This document shows positions 6,296 to 15,649 of a stretch of DNA of 64,000 nt, piece by piece. Below the pieces are notes generated by a model. It worked only from the letters and a program-made list of their open reading frames with translations. It did no database searches and was not told the DNA's origin. Each line of letters opens with the position of its first letter. Position 1 is the stretch's first letter. The position numbers were made by a program, and so were the translations under genes. This stretch comes from JBMDXB01 sp048594975. GTDB taxonomy: Bacteria > Acidobacteriota > Vicinamibacteria > Vicinamibacterales > 2-12-FULL-66-21. Location: NCBI GenBank assembly GCA_048594975.1, contig JBMDXQ010000119.1:98467-162466 (forward strand), given 5' to 3'.

Positions 6296-8920
6296 ATGCG
6301 CCCCGACGACCGCGAGTTCGAGGAGGAAATCCGCGGGCACCTGGCGCTCAGCATCCAGGAACGCGTCGAGCGCGGCGACGATCCCGAGGCCGCGCGCCTC
6401 GCCGCGCTCAGGGAGTTCGGCTACGTCCCCGCGGTTCGCGATTGCATGCGCCGCGTCTGGCAGAGCTGCTGGCTCGACGCCGCTGCGGCCCTCGTGCAGG
6501 AGGTCCGTATCGCGTGGCGCTCGCTGCTGCGCGCTCCCGGCCTGGCGGCAACGGTTGTCGTGACGCTCGCCCTCGGCATCGGCGCCAACGCTGCGATCTT
6601 CAGCGTCGTGCAGGCAGTGCTCCTTCGTCCTCTGGTCAATCGCGGCGAAGAGCGGCTGATGTACGTCCGGCAGAGCGCACCGGGTATCGGCTCGGCGAAC
6701 ACGACATTCTCGGTGCCGGAGATCGCGGACCTCAGGGCCGCGGTCGCGACCATCGAGGCCTTTGGCGAGTTCTCGAAGATCGACTTCACGCTGCTCGGGC
6801 TCGCCGAGCCGCGCGTCGTACAGGCGGGCGTCGTCAACGGGTCGTACTTCGACGTGATGGGGCTTCGCCCCGTCCTCGGCCGGCTCCTCGGCCCGGCAGA
6901 CGACGGCGCCGCGGCGAAGCCGGCTGTCGTGCTGACGCACCGCTTCTGGACGACGGCGCTCGGTGGCGATCCGTCCGTGATCGGAAGAGCGATCCGGCTC
7001 GGCCCGCGGCCAGCCACCATCGTCGGGGTGCTGGAGCCATCGCTGCCCTATCCCGCCGACACCGAGATCATCGCGAACATCGTCGCCAGCCCGCACCACC
7101 TCGGCGCCACGATGGTCACCGAGAGGACGCACCGCATGACGGAGCTGTTCGGCCGGCTGGCGGCGGGCGCGTCGCTGGAAGGCGCGCGCGCCGAGCTGTC
7201 CGCCGTCCACGCCGCGAGCGTGCGCGCGCATCCCGCCGCGTATCCGGCCAGCGCGAACGTCCAGCTGACGGTCACCCCGCTGCGCGACCAGATCACGGCG
7301 CCGGCGCGCACGATCCTGCTCGTCCTGCTCGCAGCCACCGCGATCGTTTTCGTCATCGCGGCATCGAACGCCGCCAGTCTCAGCCTCGCGCGATCGGTGC
7401 GCCGCCAGGGAGAGCTCGCCGTGCGCGCCGCGCTCGGTGCCAGCCGCAGCGCGCTGCGGCGCACGCTGCTCGCCGAGAGCCTGGTGCTCTGCGGGGCGGG
7501 TGCGCTGCTCGGCGTCGCCCTGGCACGCCCCTTCGTCACCGTGGTCTCGCGGTTCGCCGCCCGCTTCTCGGTACGTGCGCTCGAGGTCTCGGTCGACGCC
7601 AGCCTGCTCTGGGTCGGAGCCGGCCTGGCGGTTGCCGCGGCGGTGCTGCTGGCGTACGTCCCGCGGCTGCCGTCGACGCGCGCGGCCGCCGGACTTGGCC
7701 TGGCGGGCGGAAGCGTACGCCTCACGCCGGGCACCAACCGGCGGCTTCGCGCCTTCGCGACCGCCCAGATCGCGCTCTCGTTCGTGCTGCTCGCGGCCGC
7801 CGCCACGCTGCTGGCCGCGCTCGTCAGCCTGCAGGCGGCGCGCACCGGCGTCAACATGCGCCAGGTGCTCGCCTTCGACCTCCCGACGCCATCGGTGGCC
7901 ATCAGCAACGCCGGCGAGATGGCGTTCTACCAGGAGCTGACCCGGCGCATCGGCAGCCTGCCGGGTGTCCGCGGCGTCGCGCTCGGGAACTTCGTGCCGT
8001 GGCGCGACGCCGGCATGCTGCCGCGCCTGCGGTTCACGGTCGAGGGCTACATCCCGGCGCACGGCGAGGAGGATCCGCACGCGCGGCTGCGCACCGTCGC
8101 GCCGGGGTTCTTCGCGGTGCTTGGTGTGCCGCTGCTGGCGGGGCGCGACTTCACGGAGGGCGATCGTTCCGACGGCGAGCCGGTCGTGATCGTCAGCGAG
8201 AGCCTCGCGCGGCGCGTGTTCCCCGACGGAGAGGCGCTGAATCGCAGGCTGTGGTGGACGGACCCGATCTTCGGCAGGCCGCAGCCGCGGCGCATCGTCG
8301 GCGTTGTCGCCGACGTCGACGACGAGAACGTGGTGCCGGGGCCGACGCTCACCGTCTATCACCCCGTCCAGCAGGTGCGCGCGGCAGGGCGGCTCTTCGT
8401 ACACGCCGCCGGCGATCCATACGAGCTCGTGCCGCCGGTGAGAGTCGTCGTCCGCGAGATGTCGGCGGAGCAGGCGATCGAGCGCGCGGCGACGCTCGAG
8501 GACGTGCGCGCCGACGTGCTCGCGCCCGAGCGCTTGAACGCCTTCGTGCTCAGCGGGTTCGCTGTCGTGGCGCTGCTGATCGCGGTCGTTGGCGTGGCGG
8601 GCGTACTCGCGTTCTCGGTCAGCGCACGCACCCGCGAGTTCGGCGTCCGGCTGGCGGTTGGCTCCTCGCCGTCCCGCATCCTGCTTCGCGTCCTGCTCGA
8701 GGGGACGATCATCGTCGCCCTGGGAATCGCCGCGGGCGCAACCGGGGGATACGCCTTCTCCGGCATGGCCGCGAGGTATCTCGGCGACGTCCGGCTTCCG
8801 GGGGCGCTGCCGGCCGTCGCGGCGGCAGCCGTGCTCGTCGCGGCGGCGCTGCTGGCGTCGCTGTTGCCGGCCGCGAGAGCGTCCCGGGTGGATGTCTTGG
8901 CGGCGCTCAGGGTGGATTGA
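6296..8920 (+). CDS. ADOP-type FtsX/MacB-like ABC permease
   Basis: An 874-residue acidobacterial duplicated orphan permease. The N-terminal soluble helix region (FEEEIRGHLALSIQERVERG) is the ADOP hallmark. It is followed by a first transmembrane helix (LAATVVVTLALGIGANAAIF), a MacB-like periplasmic domain, an FtsX three-helix unit (from ILLVLLAATAIVFVIAASNA, with RRQGELAVRAALGASR), a second periplasmic domain, and a second FtsX unit near the C-terminus (REFGVRLAVGSSPSRILLRV). No ATPase gene is adjacent, as is usual for this class. The function is probably in envelope export or mechanotransmission, with no known substrate. The start is ATG 6296, three bases after the padR stop. Confidence 0.9.
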   Translation: MRPDDREFEEEIRGHLALSIQERVERGDDPEAARLAALREFGYVPAVRDCMRRVWQSCWLDAAAALVQEVRIAWRSLLRAPGLAATVVVTLALGIGANAAIFSVVQAVLLRPLVNRGEERLMYVRQSAPGIGSANTTFSVPEIADLRAAVATIEAFGEFSKIDFTLLGLAEPRVVQAGVVNGSYFDVMGLRPVLGRLLGPADDGAAAKPAVVLTHRFWTTALGGDPSVIGRAIRLGPRPATIVGVLEPSLPYPADTEIIANIVASPHHLGATMVTERTHRMTELFGRLAAGASLEGARAELSAVHAASVRAHPAAYPASANVQLTVTPLRDQITAPARTILLVLLAATAIVFVIAASNAASLSLARSVRRQGELAVRAALGASRSALRRTLLAESLVLCGAGALLGVALARPFVTVVSRFAARFSVRALEVSVDASLLWVGAGLAVAAAVLLAYVPRLPSTRAAAGLGLAGGSVRLTPGTNRRLRAFATAQIALSFVLLAAAATLLAALVSLQAARTGVNMRQVLAFDLPTPSVAISNAGEMAFYQELTRRIGSLPGVRGVALGNFVPWRDAGMLPRLRFTVEGYIPAHGEEDPHARLRTVAPGFFAVLGVPLLAGRDFTEGDRSDGEPVVIVSESLARRVFPDGEALNRRLWWTDPIFGRPQPRRIVGVVADVDDENVVPGPTLTVYHPVQQVRAAGRLFVHAAGDPYELVPPVRVVVREMSAEQAIERAATLEDVRADVLAPERLNAFVLSGFAVVALLIAVVGVAGVLAFSVSARTREFGVRLAVGSSPSRILLRVLLEGTIIVALGIAAGATGGYAFSGMAARYLGDVRLPGALPAVAAAAVLVAAALLASLLPAARASRVDVLAALRVD

Positions 8921-8921
8921 C

Positions 8922-10769
8922 ATGCCGACAGTACAAGGACTTGATCGAGCAGCCCGGCAACCGCTTCGTCTCTGGCCGGGCGTGATCGCCGCGGTGGTGA
9001 TCGTACTGGGGAGGTACCTCGCCCCATTCGTTCTGCCGGACGGCGAGATCTACGGACTCTTCGCCGCGCTCGGTGGTTCGCTGGTCATCGTGTTGTGGTG
9101 GATGTTCTTCAGCCGGGCGCCCTGGTCCGAGCGGCTGATTGGACTGATGCTGATGATCGTGGCAACCATCGCGACGAAGTTCGTCGTGCACCCCTCGATC
9201 GCCGGCGGGTTGATGGGCCGGATGGTCTACATGTACGCCGTTCCGTCTACGCTGGGGATCACGTTCGTCGCCTGGGCGGTGGCCGCCCGTCGCGTGTCGG
9301 GTGGACTGCGACTCGCAACGATGGTGATCGCCATCCTGATCGGGTGCGGCGCATGGACGCTGGTCCGCACCAGTGGCGTCTCGAGTGAGTCTATAGCCGA
9401 CCTTCACTGGCGGTGGACGCCGACTCCCGAAGAGCGTCTGCTGGCGCTGGAGCGCGATGCGCCGGAGCTGGCACCAGGCGCTCCAGCCGCCGCGGCGACG
9501 CCCGAACCAGCGGCGGGCCGGGCACCGGAGAAGGTCGCGGCGGCTACGCCAGAGAACCGGATCGAGAAACCGGTTGACACCGGGCCGGTCCCCGATCCCG
9601 CACCCGCGAAACTGAGTGCTCTGTGGGCCGGATTTCGCGGCCCGCGGCGGGACGGAGTCATTTCCGGCGCGACGATCGAAGCCGACTGGTCGCGTACGCC
9701 GCCAGTGGAAGTGTGGCGTCGGCCAATCGGACCGGGCTGGTCGTCGTTCGCCGTGGCGGGCGATTTCGTCTACACCCAGGAGCAGCGTGGCGAAGAAGAG
9801 GTGGTCTCCTGCTACCGGCTCGGCACCGGCCGCCTGGTGTGGCGGCATCGCGACCCGGTTCGGTTCTACGAGTCCAACGGCGGTGCCGGGCCGCGCGCAA
9901 CGCCAGCGGTGCACGACGGCCGGGTGTACACGCTCGGCGCGACCGGTATCCTGAACGCTCTCGACGCACGCACCGGCGCCGTCGCGTGGTCGCGGAACGC
10001 GGCGGCCGACACCGGTGCGCCGATGCCGGGGTGGGGCTACACCGGGTCACCGCTGGTGGTCGACGATGCGGTCATCGTCTCCACCTCGGGGCGGCTCGGT
10101 TCGTTCGACATCGCCACCGGCCGCCCGCGGTGGACGCACACGACCGGGGGGAGTGGCTACAGCTCACCGCATCTCGTGACCATCGACGGGGTGGCGCAAA
10201 TCGTACTGCTGACCGGGAACGGTGCGACGAGCGTGGCGCCGGCCGACGGCGCGCGGCTGTGGCAGCACTCGTGGGACGTCGGCGTGGCGATCGTGCAGCC
10301 GGCGCTGGCGGGAGAGCGCGACCTCCTGATCGGCCTCGGCGACTCCATGGGCGGGCAGGGCATGCGCCGCATCGCCGTGTCCCGCGGACCGAACGGCTGG
10401 ACGGTCGAGGAACGGTGGACGACGCGCGGGCTGAAGCCGTACTTCAACGACTTTGTCGTGCACGAGGGCCACGCCTACGGCTTCGACGGCACCATCCTCG
10501 CATCGATCGATCTCGCCGACGGCGCGCGCAAGTGGAAGGGCGGGCGCTACGGGCAGGGCCAGCTGCTCTTGCTCGCCGCCCAGGATCTGCTGCTCGTGCT
10601 CTCGGAGCAGGGCGAGCTGGCGCTCGTGTCAGCGTCGCCGGCCCAGTACAGCGAGGTCGCACGGTTCAAGGCGATCGAAGGGAAGACCTGGAACCACCCG
10701 GTGCTCGTGGGGGACGTCTTGCTGGTGCGCAACGGCGAGGAGATGGCGGCGTTCCGGCTGCCGCGATGA
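8922..10769 (+). CDS. Membrane-anchored PQQ-like beta-propeller protein (copy 1)
   Basis: A 615-residue protein with about five hydrophobic helices in the first 150 residues (for example VIAAVVIVLG, SLVIVLWWMFF, GLMLMIVATIAT, LGITFVAWAVA), a Pro/Ala-rich linker, and then an outer-wrap PQQ-like propeller. Propeller motifs include WAGFRGPRRDGV, VGPGWSSFAV-type strands, ATPAVHDGRVYTLGATGILNALDARTGAVAWSR and WNHPVLVGDVLLVRNGEEMAAFRL. No catalytic residues of quinoprotein dehydrogenases were recognised, so a scaffold or assembly role is as likely as an enzyme. It starts one base after the permease stop codon, so it is in the PadR-ADOP operon. A clear paralogue lies at 32454-34286. Confidence 0.85.
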   Translation: MPTVQGLDRAARQPLRLWPGVIAAVVIVLGRYLAPFVLPDGEIYGLFAALGGSLVIVLWWMFFSRAPWSERLIGLMLMIVATIATKFVVHPSIAGGLMGRMVYMYAVPSTLGITFVAWAVAARRVSGGLRLATMVIAILIGCGAWTLVRTSGVSSESIADLHWRWTPTPEERLLALERDAPELAPGAPAAAATPEPAAGRAPEKVAAATPENRIEKPVDTGPVPDPAPAKLSALWAGFRGPRRDGVISGATIEADWSRTPPVEVWRRPIGPGWSSFAVAGDFVYTQEQRGEEEVVSCYRLGTGRLVWRHRDPVRFYESNGGAGPRATPAVHDGRVYTLGATGILNALDARTGAVAWSRNAAADTGAPMPGWGYTGSPLVVDDAVIVSTSGRLGSFDIATGRPRWTHTTGGSGYSSPHLVTIDGVAQIVLLTGNGATSVAPADGARLWQHSWDVGVAIVQPALAGERDLLIGLGDSMGGQGMRRIAVSRGPNGWTVEERWTTRGLKPYFNDFVVHEGHAYGFDGTILASIDLADGARKWKGGRYGQGQLLLLAAQDLLLVLSEQGELALVSASPAQYSEVARFKAIEGKTWNHPVLVGDVLLVRNGEEMAAFRLPR

Positions 10770-11039
10770 GGCCACGGAGGGTTCAACTCAGAGCGCCCGG
10801 AGTGGATCAAAGTCAGAGGGCACGGAGGTCACGGAGAGTAGGCGTCGCCAGCGATCCCTTGCCCCGGGGTGATACCGAGTGCGTGGCGAAACGCAAGTTG
10901 GCCGGCCGCATCGACGCGTCCGGGTGACAGGCCAGTCCGGCGCGTCGAGGCACCGTCAGGGCGGAAGCGGTGGCCTCGATAGTTTCGTGTTGATCTCGGC
11001 GGCCTCGAGGCCTCTGAGTTCGAGAGTCTCCGTGGCCTC
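10768..11039. repeat. Inverted CACGGAG repeats between convergent genes
   Basis: GAGGCCACGGAG at 10768-10779 is matched exactly in inverted orientation at 11028-11039, with a looser AACTCAGAG continuation on both arms. An extra CACGGAGGTCACGGAGAG block lies near 10830. The element fills the gap between a plus-strand and a minus-strand gene that converge. It may be a dispersed intergenic repeat; no terminator-like T tract is present. Confidence 0.55.
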
Positions 11040-11040
11040 T

Positions 11041-12123
11041 CTACTTCGTTCCCCCCGCCTTGCCCTGGCCCTCCACGACGCGCCGCGCGAGGTGATTCAC
11101 CACGTCCGCGTTGTCCCGCAGCGCCGTGAGGTAGGCCGTGCGCAGCAGCTGCTCTCGCCGCGAACGGAGCGTCTGGGTGATGTTGTCGCGCACCGCCGGC
11201 ATCGACAGGTCCCGCTGGCCGGCAGGCTCGTGTCCGACCACCAGCACGATGGTGTAGGCGCCCCCCTGCGTCACCACGTTGATCGTTCCCGGGGACTTGT
11301 TGAGCACGGCATCGCGCAGCTGCGGCGGCGCCTGCTTCAGGGACGAGAGGGGGAGCAGCCCGAGGTCACCGCCCCGCGGCGCGGTTTCGGGGTCCTCCGA
11401 GTAGTCCATCGCCAGGTCGCGGAATGAGGTCCCGCCTTTCAGGCGTTCCGTGAGCATCCGCACTTTGGTGCTGGCCGTCTGTGGCGTCGTCGCGTCGTCG
11501 CCCGTACGGTTGGCCAGCTGCGGGTCGCGCACCGGCGTCACCACGATCTGCGCGACGCGGTACGACTCCTCGGCAACGCTGAACTGCTGCCGGTTGGCGT
11601 TGAAGAAGGCGGAGATTTCCTGGTCGCTGACCGATACCTTCGAACCCACCTCGCGCTCGATCACCTTCTGGGCGAGCAGCTGGCGGCGCAGGCCTTCGCG
11701 CATGTCGGCGGTCGTGAGCTGCCGGCGCGCCAGCTCCTGCTGAAAGGCGTCGTCGCTCATGTTCTTCCTGGCCTCTGCGTAGGCGGTGTCGAGCTCGGAA
11801 TCCGGGAGCTCGATCTTGAGCTCGCGCGCCTTGGCCATCAGCAGGTCCTGGACGATGAGCTCGTCGAGCAGATTGAGTTTGTAGGCAAGGGCCTCTTCGT
11901 CGGAGATGGGCTGCGACGTGTCGCGCGTGCGGCGGAACACCTTCTCGAGGTCGTCGCGCGTGATCTCGCGTCCGTCGACCGTGGCCCACGTGTCCGCCGG
12001 CACGGAACTCGACTGCGTTGCCGGGTTCCCCCGGCAGGCCGCGACGACCAGGAGTGCTGCGACGAGGCCCAGCGCCGCCGCCCGCAGCCCTCGAAGAGAA
12101 GACGGGATTTCATGAGGATGCAT
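11041..12123 (-). CDS. Peptidyl-prolyl isomerase lipoprotein, SurA/PrsA-like parvulin
   Basis: A 360-residue protein counted from ATG 12123, which gives a lipoprotein signal ending in a lipobox (LLVVAAC). An upstream in-frame start would add 21 residues before the signal and is less likely. The first part is a SurA-type N-terminal helical domain (ATVDGREITRDDLEKVF, LLDELIVQDLL). The second is a rotamase domain: VAQIVVTPV, GTSFRDLAMDYSEDPETAPRGGDLG and INVVTQGGAYTIVLV, typical of parvulins. It probably helps fold outer membrane or secreted proteins in the periplasm. Confidence 0.88.
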   Translation of the reverse strand: MHPHEIPSSLRGLRAAALGLVAALLVVAACRGNPATQSSSVPADTWATVDGREITRDDLEKVFRRTRDTSQPISDEEALAYKLNLLDELIVQDLLMAKARELKIELPDSELDTAYAEARKNMSDDAFQQELARRQLTTADMREGLRRQLLAQKVIEREVGSKVSVSDQEISAFFNANRQQFSVAEESYRVAQIVVTPVRDPQLANRTGDDATTPQTASTKVRMLTERLKGGTSFRDLAMDYSEDPETAPRGGDLGLLPLSSLKQAPPQLRDAVLNKSPGTINVVTQGGAYTIVLVVGHEPAGQRDLSMPAVRDNITQTLRSRREQLLRTAYLTALRDNADVVNHLARRVVEGQGKAGGTK

Positions 12124-12336
12124 ACGAGGCAGGGTACTCCCTGGCGCGGGCGTCCAACAACTGGACGCCGGTGACGAGCCGCGCACCGCCAGGTCGCGCC
12201 GCCGGCGCAGGTCGCAGACGTGCCGCGAGCTGCCGCACGTGCTTCAGCAGCAGGTCCGGGAGACGCCGTCGTTCACCATGTCCGGCGTCCCCCTCGTGCT
12301 CGTGACCATCGCCTCACTCGTTCAGTGCCGCGCGCG

Positions 12337-12924
12337 CTATCGGTAGAAGTAGTAGTCGGCCTCGTAGGCGACCAGCCTCCTCGTGTTCACGGTCGACCGC
12401 CTGCAGTCGGACGCGGACGGTTTCACCCCGCCGGCGGTGTTCACGCGCTGGATGTATTTCGCCCCGGCCAGCCGGTCGCCGCCCGTCGGTCCCACGGCGC
12501 CACCGGTCACCTCGAGGAGCAGCCACTCGATCGCGCCCGGCGCGACGTAGGCAGGGTCCAGCGATCCGAACCGCTTCACCGCCCAGACCGCGCTGCTGTC
12601 GCGCGAGTGCTGCCACGTCGCCTGCAGGGCGTCACTCTGGAACGGGTTCATGCTGAAAAAGTGCGTGAGGATCTGCTCGCCGGCGTCATCGAACACGGTC
12701 GCCTGCGGGCCCAGGAAGAGCCAGTCGAAACCGGACGGTGTCGGCGCAGGCGCGCAGATGTAGTTCTGTGTTCCGATGGCGTGTCCGCGCAGAACCGGGA
12801 TCAGGCCTGCAGGCGCCTCGATGTTGTCCGGCACGGCCGGCGGGGTGATCGCGTCCTGCGCAGCGGCCGCCGCAGGCAAGGTGATCGCGAGAGACAGCAC
12901 GAGCGCGGTGGACTTCCATGACAT
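12337..12924 (-). CDS. Secreted DUF3455-domain protein
   Basis: A 195-residue protein with a signal peptide (ALVLSLAITLPAAAAAQ). The mature part has the DUF3455 pattern: PAGLIPVLRGHAIGTQNYIC, a WLFLGPQATVFDDAG strand, a WQHSRDSSAVWAVK segment and RVNTAGGVKPSASDC before a C-terminal YEADYYFYR strand. The family is a secreted beta-rich protein of unknown role. It stands alone, between a parvulin gene and a kinase gene on the same strand but with gaps of about 100-200 bases. Confidence 0.8.
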   Translation of the reverse strand: MSWKSTALVLSLAITLPAAAAAQDAITPPAVPDNIEAPAGLIPVLRGHAIGTQNYICAPAPTPSGFDWLFLGPQATVFDDAGEQILTHFFSMNPFQSDALQATWQHSRDSSAVWAVKRFGSLDPAYVAPGAIEWLLLEVTGGAVGPTGGDRLAGAKYIQRVNTAGGVKPSASDCRRSTVNTRRLVAYEADYYFYR

Positions 12925-13021
12925 GGTCGACTTCTCCTTCTCGGCAGATGAACGCGGCTGCCGATCAGGAGAATCGGAAAGGCACGAGGAAAGACGACAG
13001 CTGCGTGCGCGAGTGAGTCTC

Positions 13022-15649
13022 TTACCGCGACGCGTCGCGCCGGGCGGCGGGCAGTACCCGATGCATGGCGGAGGAGCCTCGCGCCTCCCACCTCGCGTAC
13101 AAGTCCCTCAGCCGCTCGACGGTCTGCTGGATCTCGCGGCCGGGAGGCGGGGCCGACGATTCGAGCTCGCGCCGCGCCTCGAGCAGCGCGGCTTCCGCCT
13201 CGCCGTAGCGGGCCTGCGCGGTCAGCGCCGCGCCGAGCAGGCTGCGCGCGGCGCCCACCGTCCAGTCGTCCTCGCGCGACGTGCGGCGGCGCGCGGGCAC
13301 GACGCCGGGATCCCGGACGCGGATCCGCAGCCCCTCGCGAAGCAGCGCCTCCGCGCTAGCCGGCTCACGGCGCAGCAGCTCGATCGACCCGAGGTTGATC
13401 GCGTAGATCGCGACCAACTGGTGCTCGCTGCCGTACGCCGCACGCGCGATGTCGAGGCCCTCGCGCAGCATCGCCGCGGCCTCGTCGTAGCGCCGCCCGG
13501 CCCGCACCACCCGCGACAGCGAGTTGAGCGTCGTGGCCACGATCGGGTGGCGCTCGCCGAGCGCTCTGCGCTGCATCGCGAGCGCCTGCCGGAGGCCGGA
13601 CTCGGCGGCACGATAGTCGCCCCTCGCCTCCGCGATGAGCGCGAGATCGTGCAGCGTCGTCGCGGTGTTCGGGTGTTCCGGTCCGCGCGTCGCGCGATTG
13701 ATGTCCAGGCACTGGCGGAGGAGCGTCTCGGCCCCCGTCAGGTCGCCGTTCATCCGCAGCACCGAGGCGAGGTCGCTCAGGCTGACCGCGGTCTCACGGT
13801 GGTCGTCGCCCAGCAGCGTCTTCCGCAACGTCAGCGCCTCGCGGTGGCGCGGCCCGGCGAGGTGGTTCATGCCCTGGTCCTGGTACACGCGCCCGAGCTC
13901 GGCGGGCGTGACGGCTACGTCCGGATGCTCGCCGAGGACGCGGCGGCGGATGCGCAGCGCCTCTTCGAGGTGGCGTTGTGCCCCCCGGTAGTCGCCCTGC
14001 TCCGCCAGCACGACGCCAAGGTAGTCGAGCGTCTGTGCGACCGTCACGTGTTCGGTGCCGAACGCCCGGCGCCCGCTTTCAAGCGCCTGCTCGAGGAGCT
14101 GCTGCGCCGTGTCGAACGCGCCCAGGCGGCGGTAGGTCCGCCCCATCATCGCGAGCAGACCGGCCTGGAGTTCGGGCTCGCCGGCCAGCTCGGTCCGGAC
14201 CTGCGCGGCCGCCCCGTCGAGGAGCGCGCGCAGGTTCGGCTCCCCTCCGCCCGCGCGCACGGCAAAAGGATCCGCGCTGGTCAGCAGGCCCATGAGCAGC
14301 TCGCTCACCTTCAGCGCTTTGGCCGTCTCGCGTTGTGCGTGGTCGCGCTCGGCCGCAAGCCGCCTGGTGTACTCGGCGGTGAGGCCGACGACGAGGAGGC
14401 CCACGGCCGCGGCCGTGGCAACGGCGCGGAGGTTCCTGCGCACGAACCTCGCGGTCCGGTACCGGACCGTGTCCGGCCGGGCGCCGATCGGCTCGCGTCG
14501 CAGGTAGCGCCGCACATCGTCCGCGAACTCGGCCACCGATCGATAGCGCTCCGACGCGTTCTTCTTCAGCGCCTTCGCGACGATGGTGTCGAGGTCGCCG
14601 CGCAGTGCGCGCCGGAGCCGCGCCGGCGTCGTGCTGCACTGCCGGGCGTGGTCTGCAGTCGACTCGCCCGGACCCTTACCGGAGCGGACCACGTCCGATA
14701 CGCGCGGCGGCTCCACGTCGACGATCGCCTTCACAAGGGTGGCCGGCGAGCGGAGCGCGTTGCCCGCCGGGTGCCGCCCGCTCAGCAGCACGTACAGCAG
14801 GACGCCGAGCGCGTACACGTCGGTGGCGGTCGTGACCGTCCCGCCCGACAGCTGTTCGGGCGCCGCGAACTCCGGCGTCAGCGCCGTGACCCCTTCCCGA
14901 GTGAGCGGGCCCGCCGCGTTCGCCGAGGTTCCGAAGGCGGGATCCCGTTCGATCAGCTTAGCGATGCCGAAGTCGAGCAGCTTCACCTGCCCGTCGCGGC
15001 TGACCAGCACGTTGGCCGGTTTGATGTCGCGGTGGACGATCAGGTTGGCGTGCGCGTGCGCGACCGCCTCCAGCACGTCGAGGAAGAGGCGCAGCCGCGC
15101 CTCGATGCCAAGCGCCCGTTCGCTGCAGTAGCGATCGATGGTCTGGCCGTCGACGTGCTCGAGCACCAGATAGGGCTGGCCGCCGGCGGACACGCCGGCG
15201 TCGACGAGGTGCGCGATGCGCGGATGCCGCAAGCGCGCGAGGAAGGTGCCTTCGCGCCGGAACCGCTCCTCGCCGGCACGGCCGATGAGCGCGATGTTCA
15301 GCAGCTTGACCGCAGCACGGCCGTGGAACCGCCCGTCGCAGCGCTCCGCCAGCCACACGCTGCCGGTGCCGCCCTCGCCGATCAGCGACACCAGGCGGTA
15401 GGCCCCGACGACCTGACCGGCCAGCGACGGCGCCGCCGCGGCGCTGGCGTCGAGCACCGCCCGCTCGAGGAAGCCGGTCCGGTGCACGACGTGGTGCTCG
15501 TCGAGCATCGCCTTGAGGTCCGCGGCGAGCCCCGCGTCGCGCGTACGGATCGACGCGAGCCATGCGGGCCGGGCCTCGGCAGGAATCTCGAGGGCTTCGT
15601 CGAGGTACGGGCTGAGCAGCCGCCAGCGATCAGGACTGAGCGGCGGCAT
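13022..15649 (-). CDS. Ser/Thr protein kinase with TPR repeats
   Basis: An 875-residue Hanks-type kinase. The kinase domain spans about 84-350: glycine loop IGEGGTGSVWL, VK lysine near 115, HRDIKPAN at 206-213 and LDFGIA at 225-230, so all catalytic residues are present. One transmembrane segment (AVATAAAVGLLVVGLTAEY) follows near 400, then a long array of tetratricopeptide repeats to the C-terminus (blocks such as YRRLGAFDTAQQLLEQALES and LGVVLAEQGDYRGAQRHLEE). The start ATG at 15649 lies 20 bases inside the sigma factor gene. This sigma plus TPR-kinase pair is a common acidobacterial/planctomycete arrangement and suggests a phosphorylation-controlled sigma pathway. Confidence 0.93.
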   Translation of the reverse strand: MPPLSPDRWRLLSPYLDEALEIPAEARPAWLASIRTRDAGLAADLKAMLDEHHVVHRTGFLERAVLDASAAAAPSLAGQVVGAYRLVSLIGEGGTGSVWLAERCDGRFHGRAAVKLLNIALIGRAGEERFRREGTFLARLRHPRIAHLVDAGVSAGGQPYLVLEHVDGQTIDRYCSERALGIEARLRLFLDVLEAVAHAHANLIVHRDIKPANVLVSRDGQVKLLDFGIAKLIERDPAFGTSANAAGPLTREGVTALTPEFAAPEQLSGGTVTTATDVYALGVLLYVLLSGRHPAGNALRSPATLVKAIVDVEPPRVSDVVRSGKGPGESTADHARQCSTTPARLRRALRGDLDTIVAKALKKNASERYRSVAEFADDVRRYLRREPIGARPDTVRYRTARFVRRNLRAVATAAAVGLLVVGLTAEYTRRLAAERDHAQRETAKALKVSELLMGLLTSADPFAVRAGGGEPNLRALLDGAAAQVRTELAGEPELQAGLLAMMGRTYRRLGAFDTAQQLLEQALESGRRAFGTEHVTVAQTLDYLGVVLAEQGDYRGAQRHLEEALRIRRRVLGEHPDVAVTPAELGRVYQDQGMNHLAGPRHREALTLRKTLLGDDHRETAVSLSDLASVLRMNGDLTGAETLLRQCLDINRATRGPEHPNTATTLHDLALIAEARGDYRAAESGLRQALAMQRRALGERHPIVATTLNSLSRVVRAGRRYDEAAAMLREGLDIARAAYGSEHQLVAIYAINLGSIELLRREPASAEALLREGLRIRVRDPGVVPARRRTSREDDWTVGAARSLLGAALTAQARYGEAEAALLEARRELESSAPPPGREIQQTVERLRDLYARWEARGSSAMHRVLPAARRDASR

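Noticed and set aside
6245..8923. Open frame of 892 codons on the minus strand
   Set aside because: It is entirely antisense to the ADOP permease; its translation is Arg/Glu/His rich with no domain, as expected from high GC third positions.
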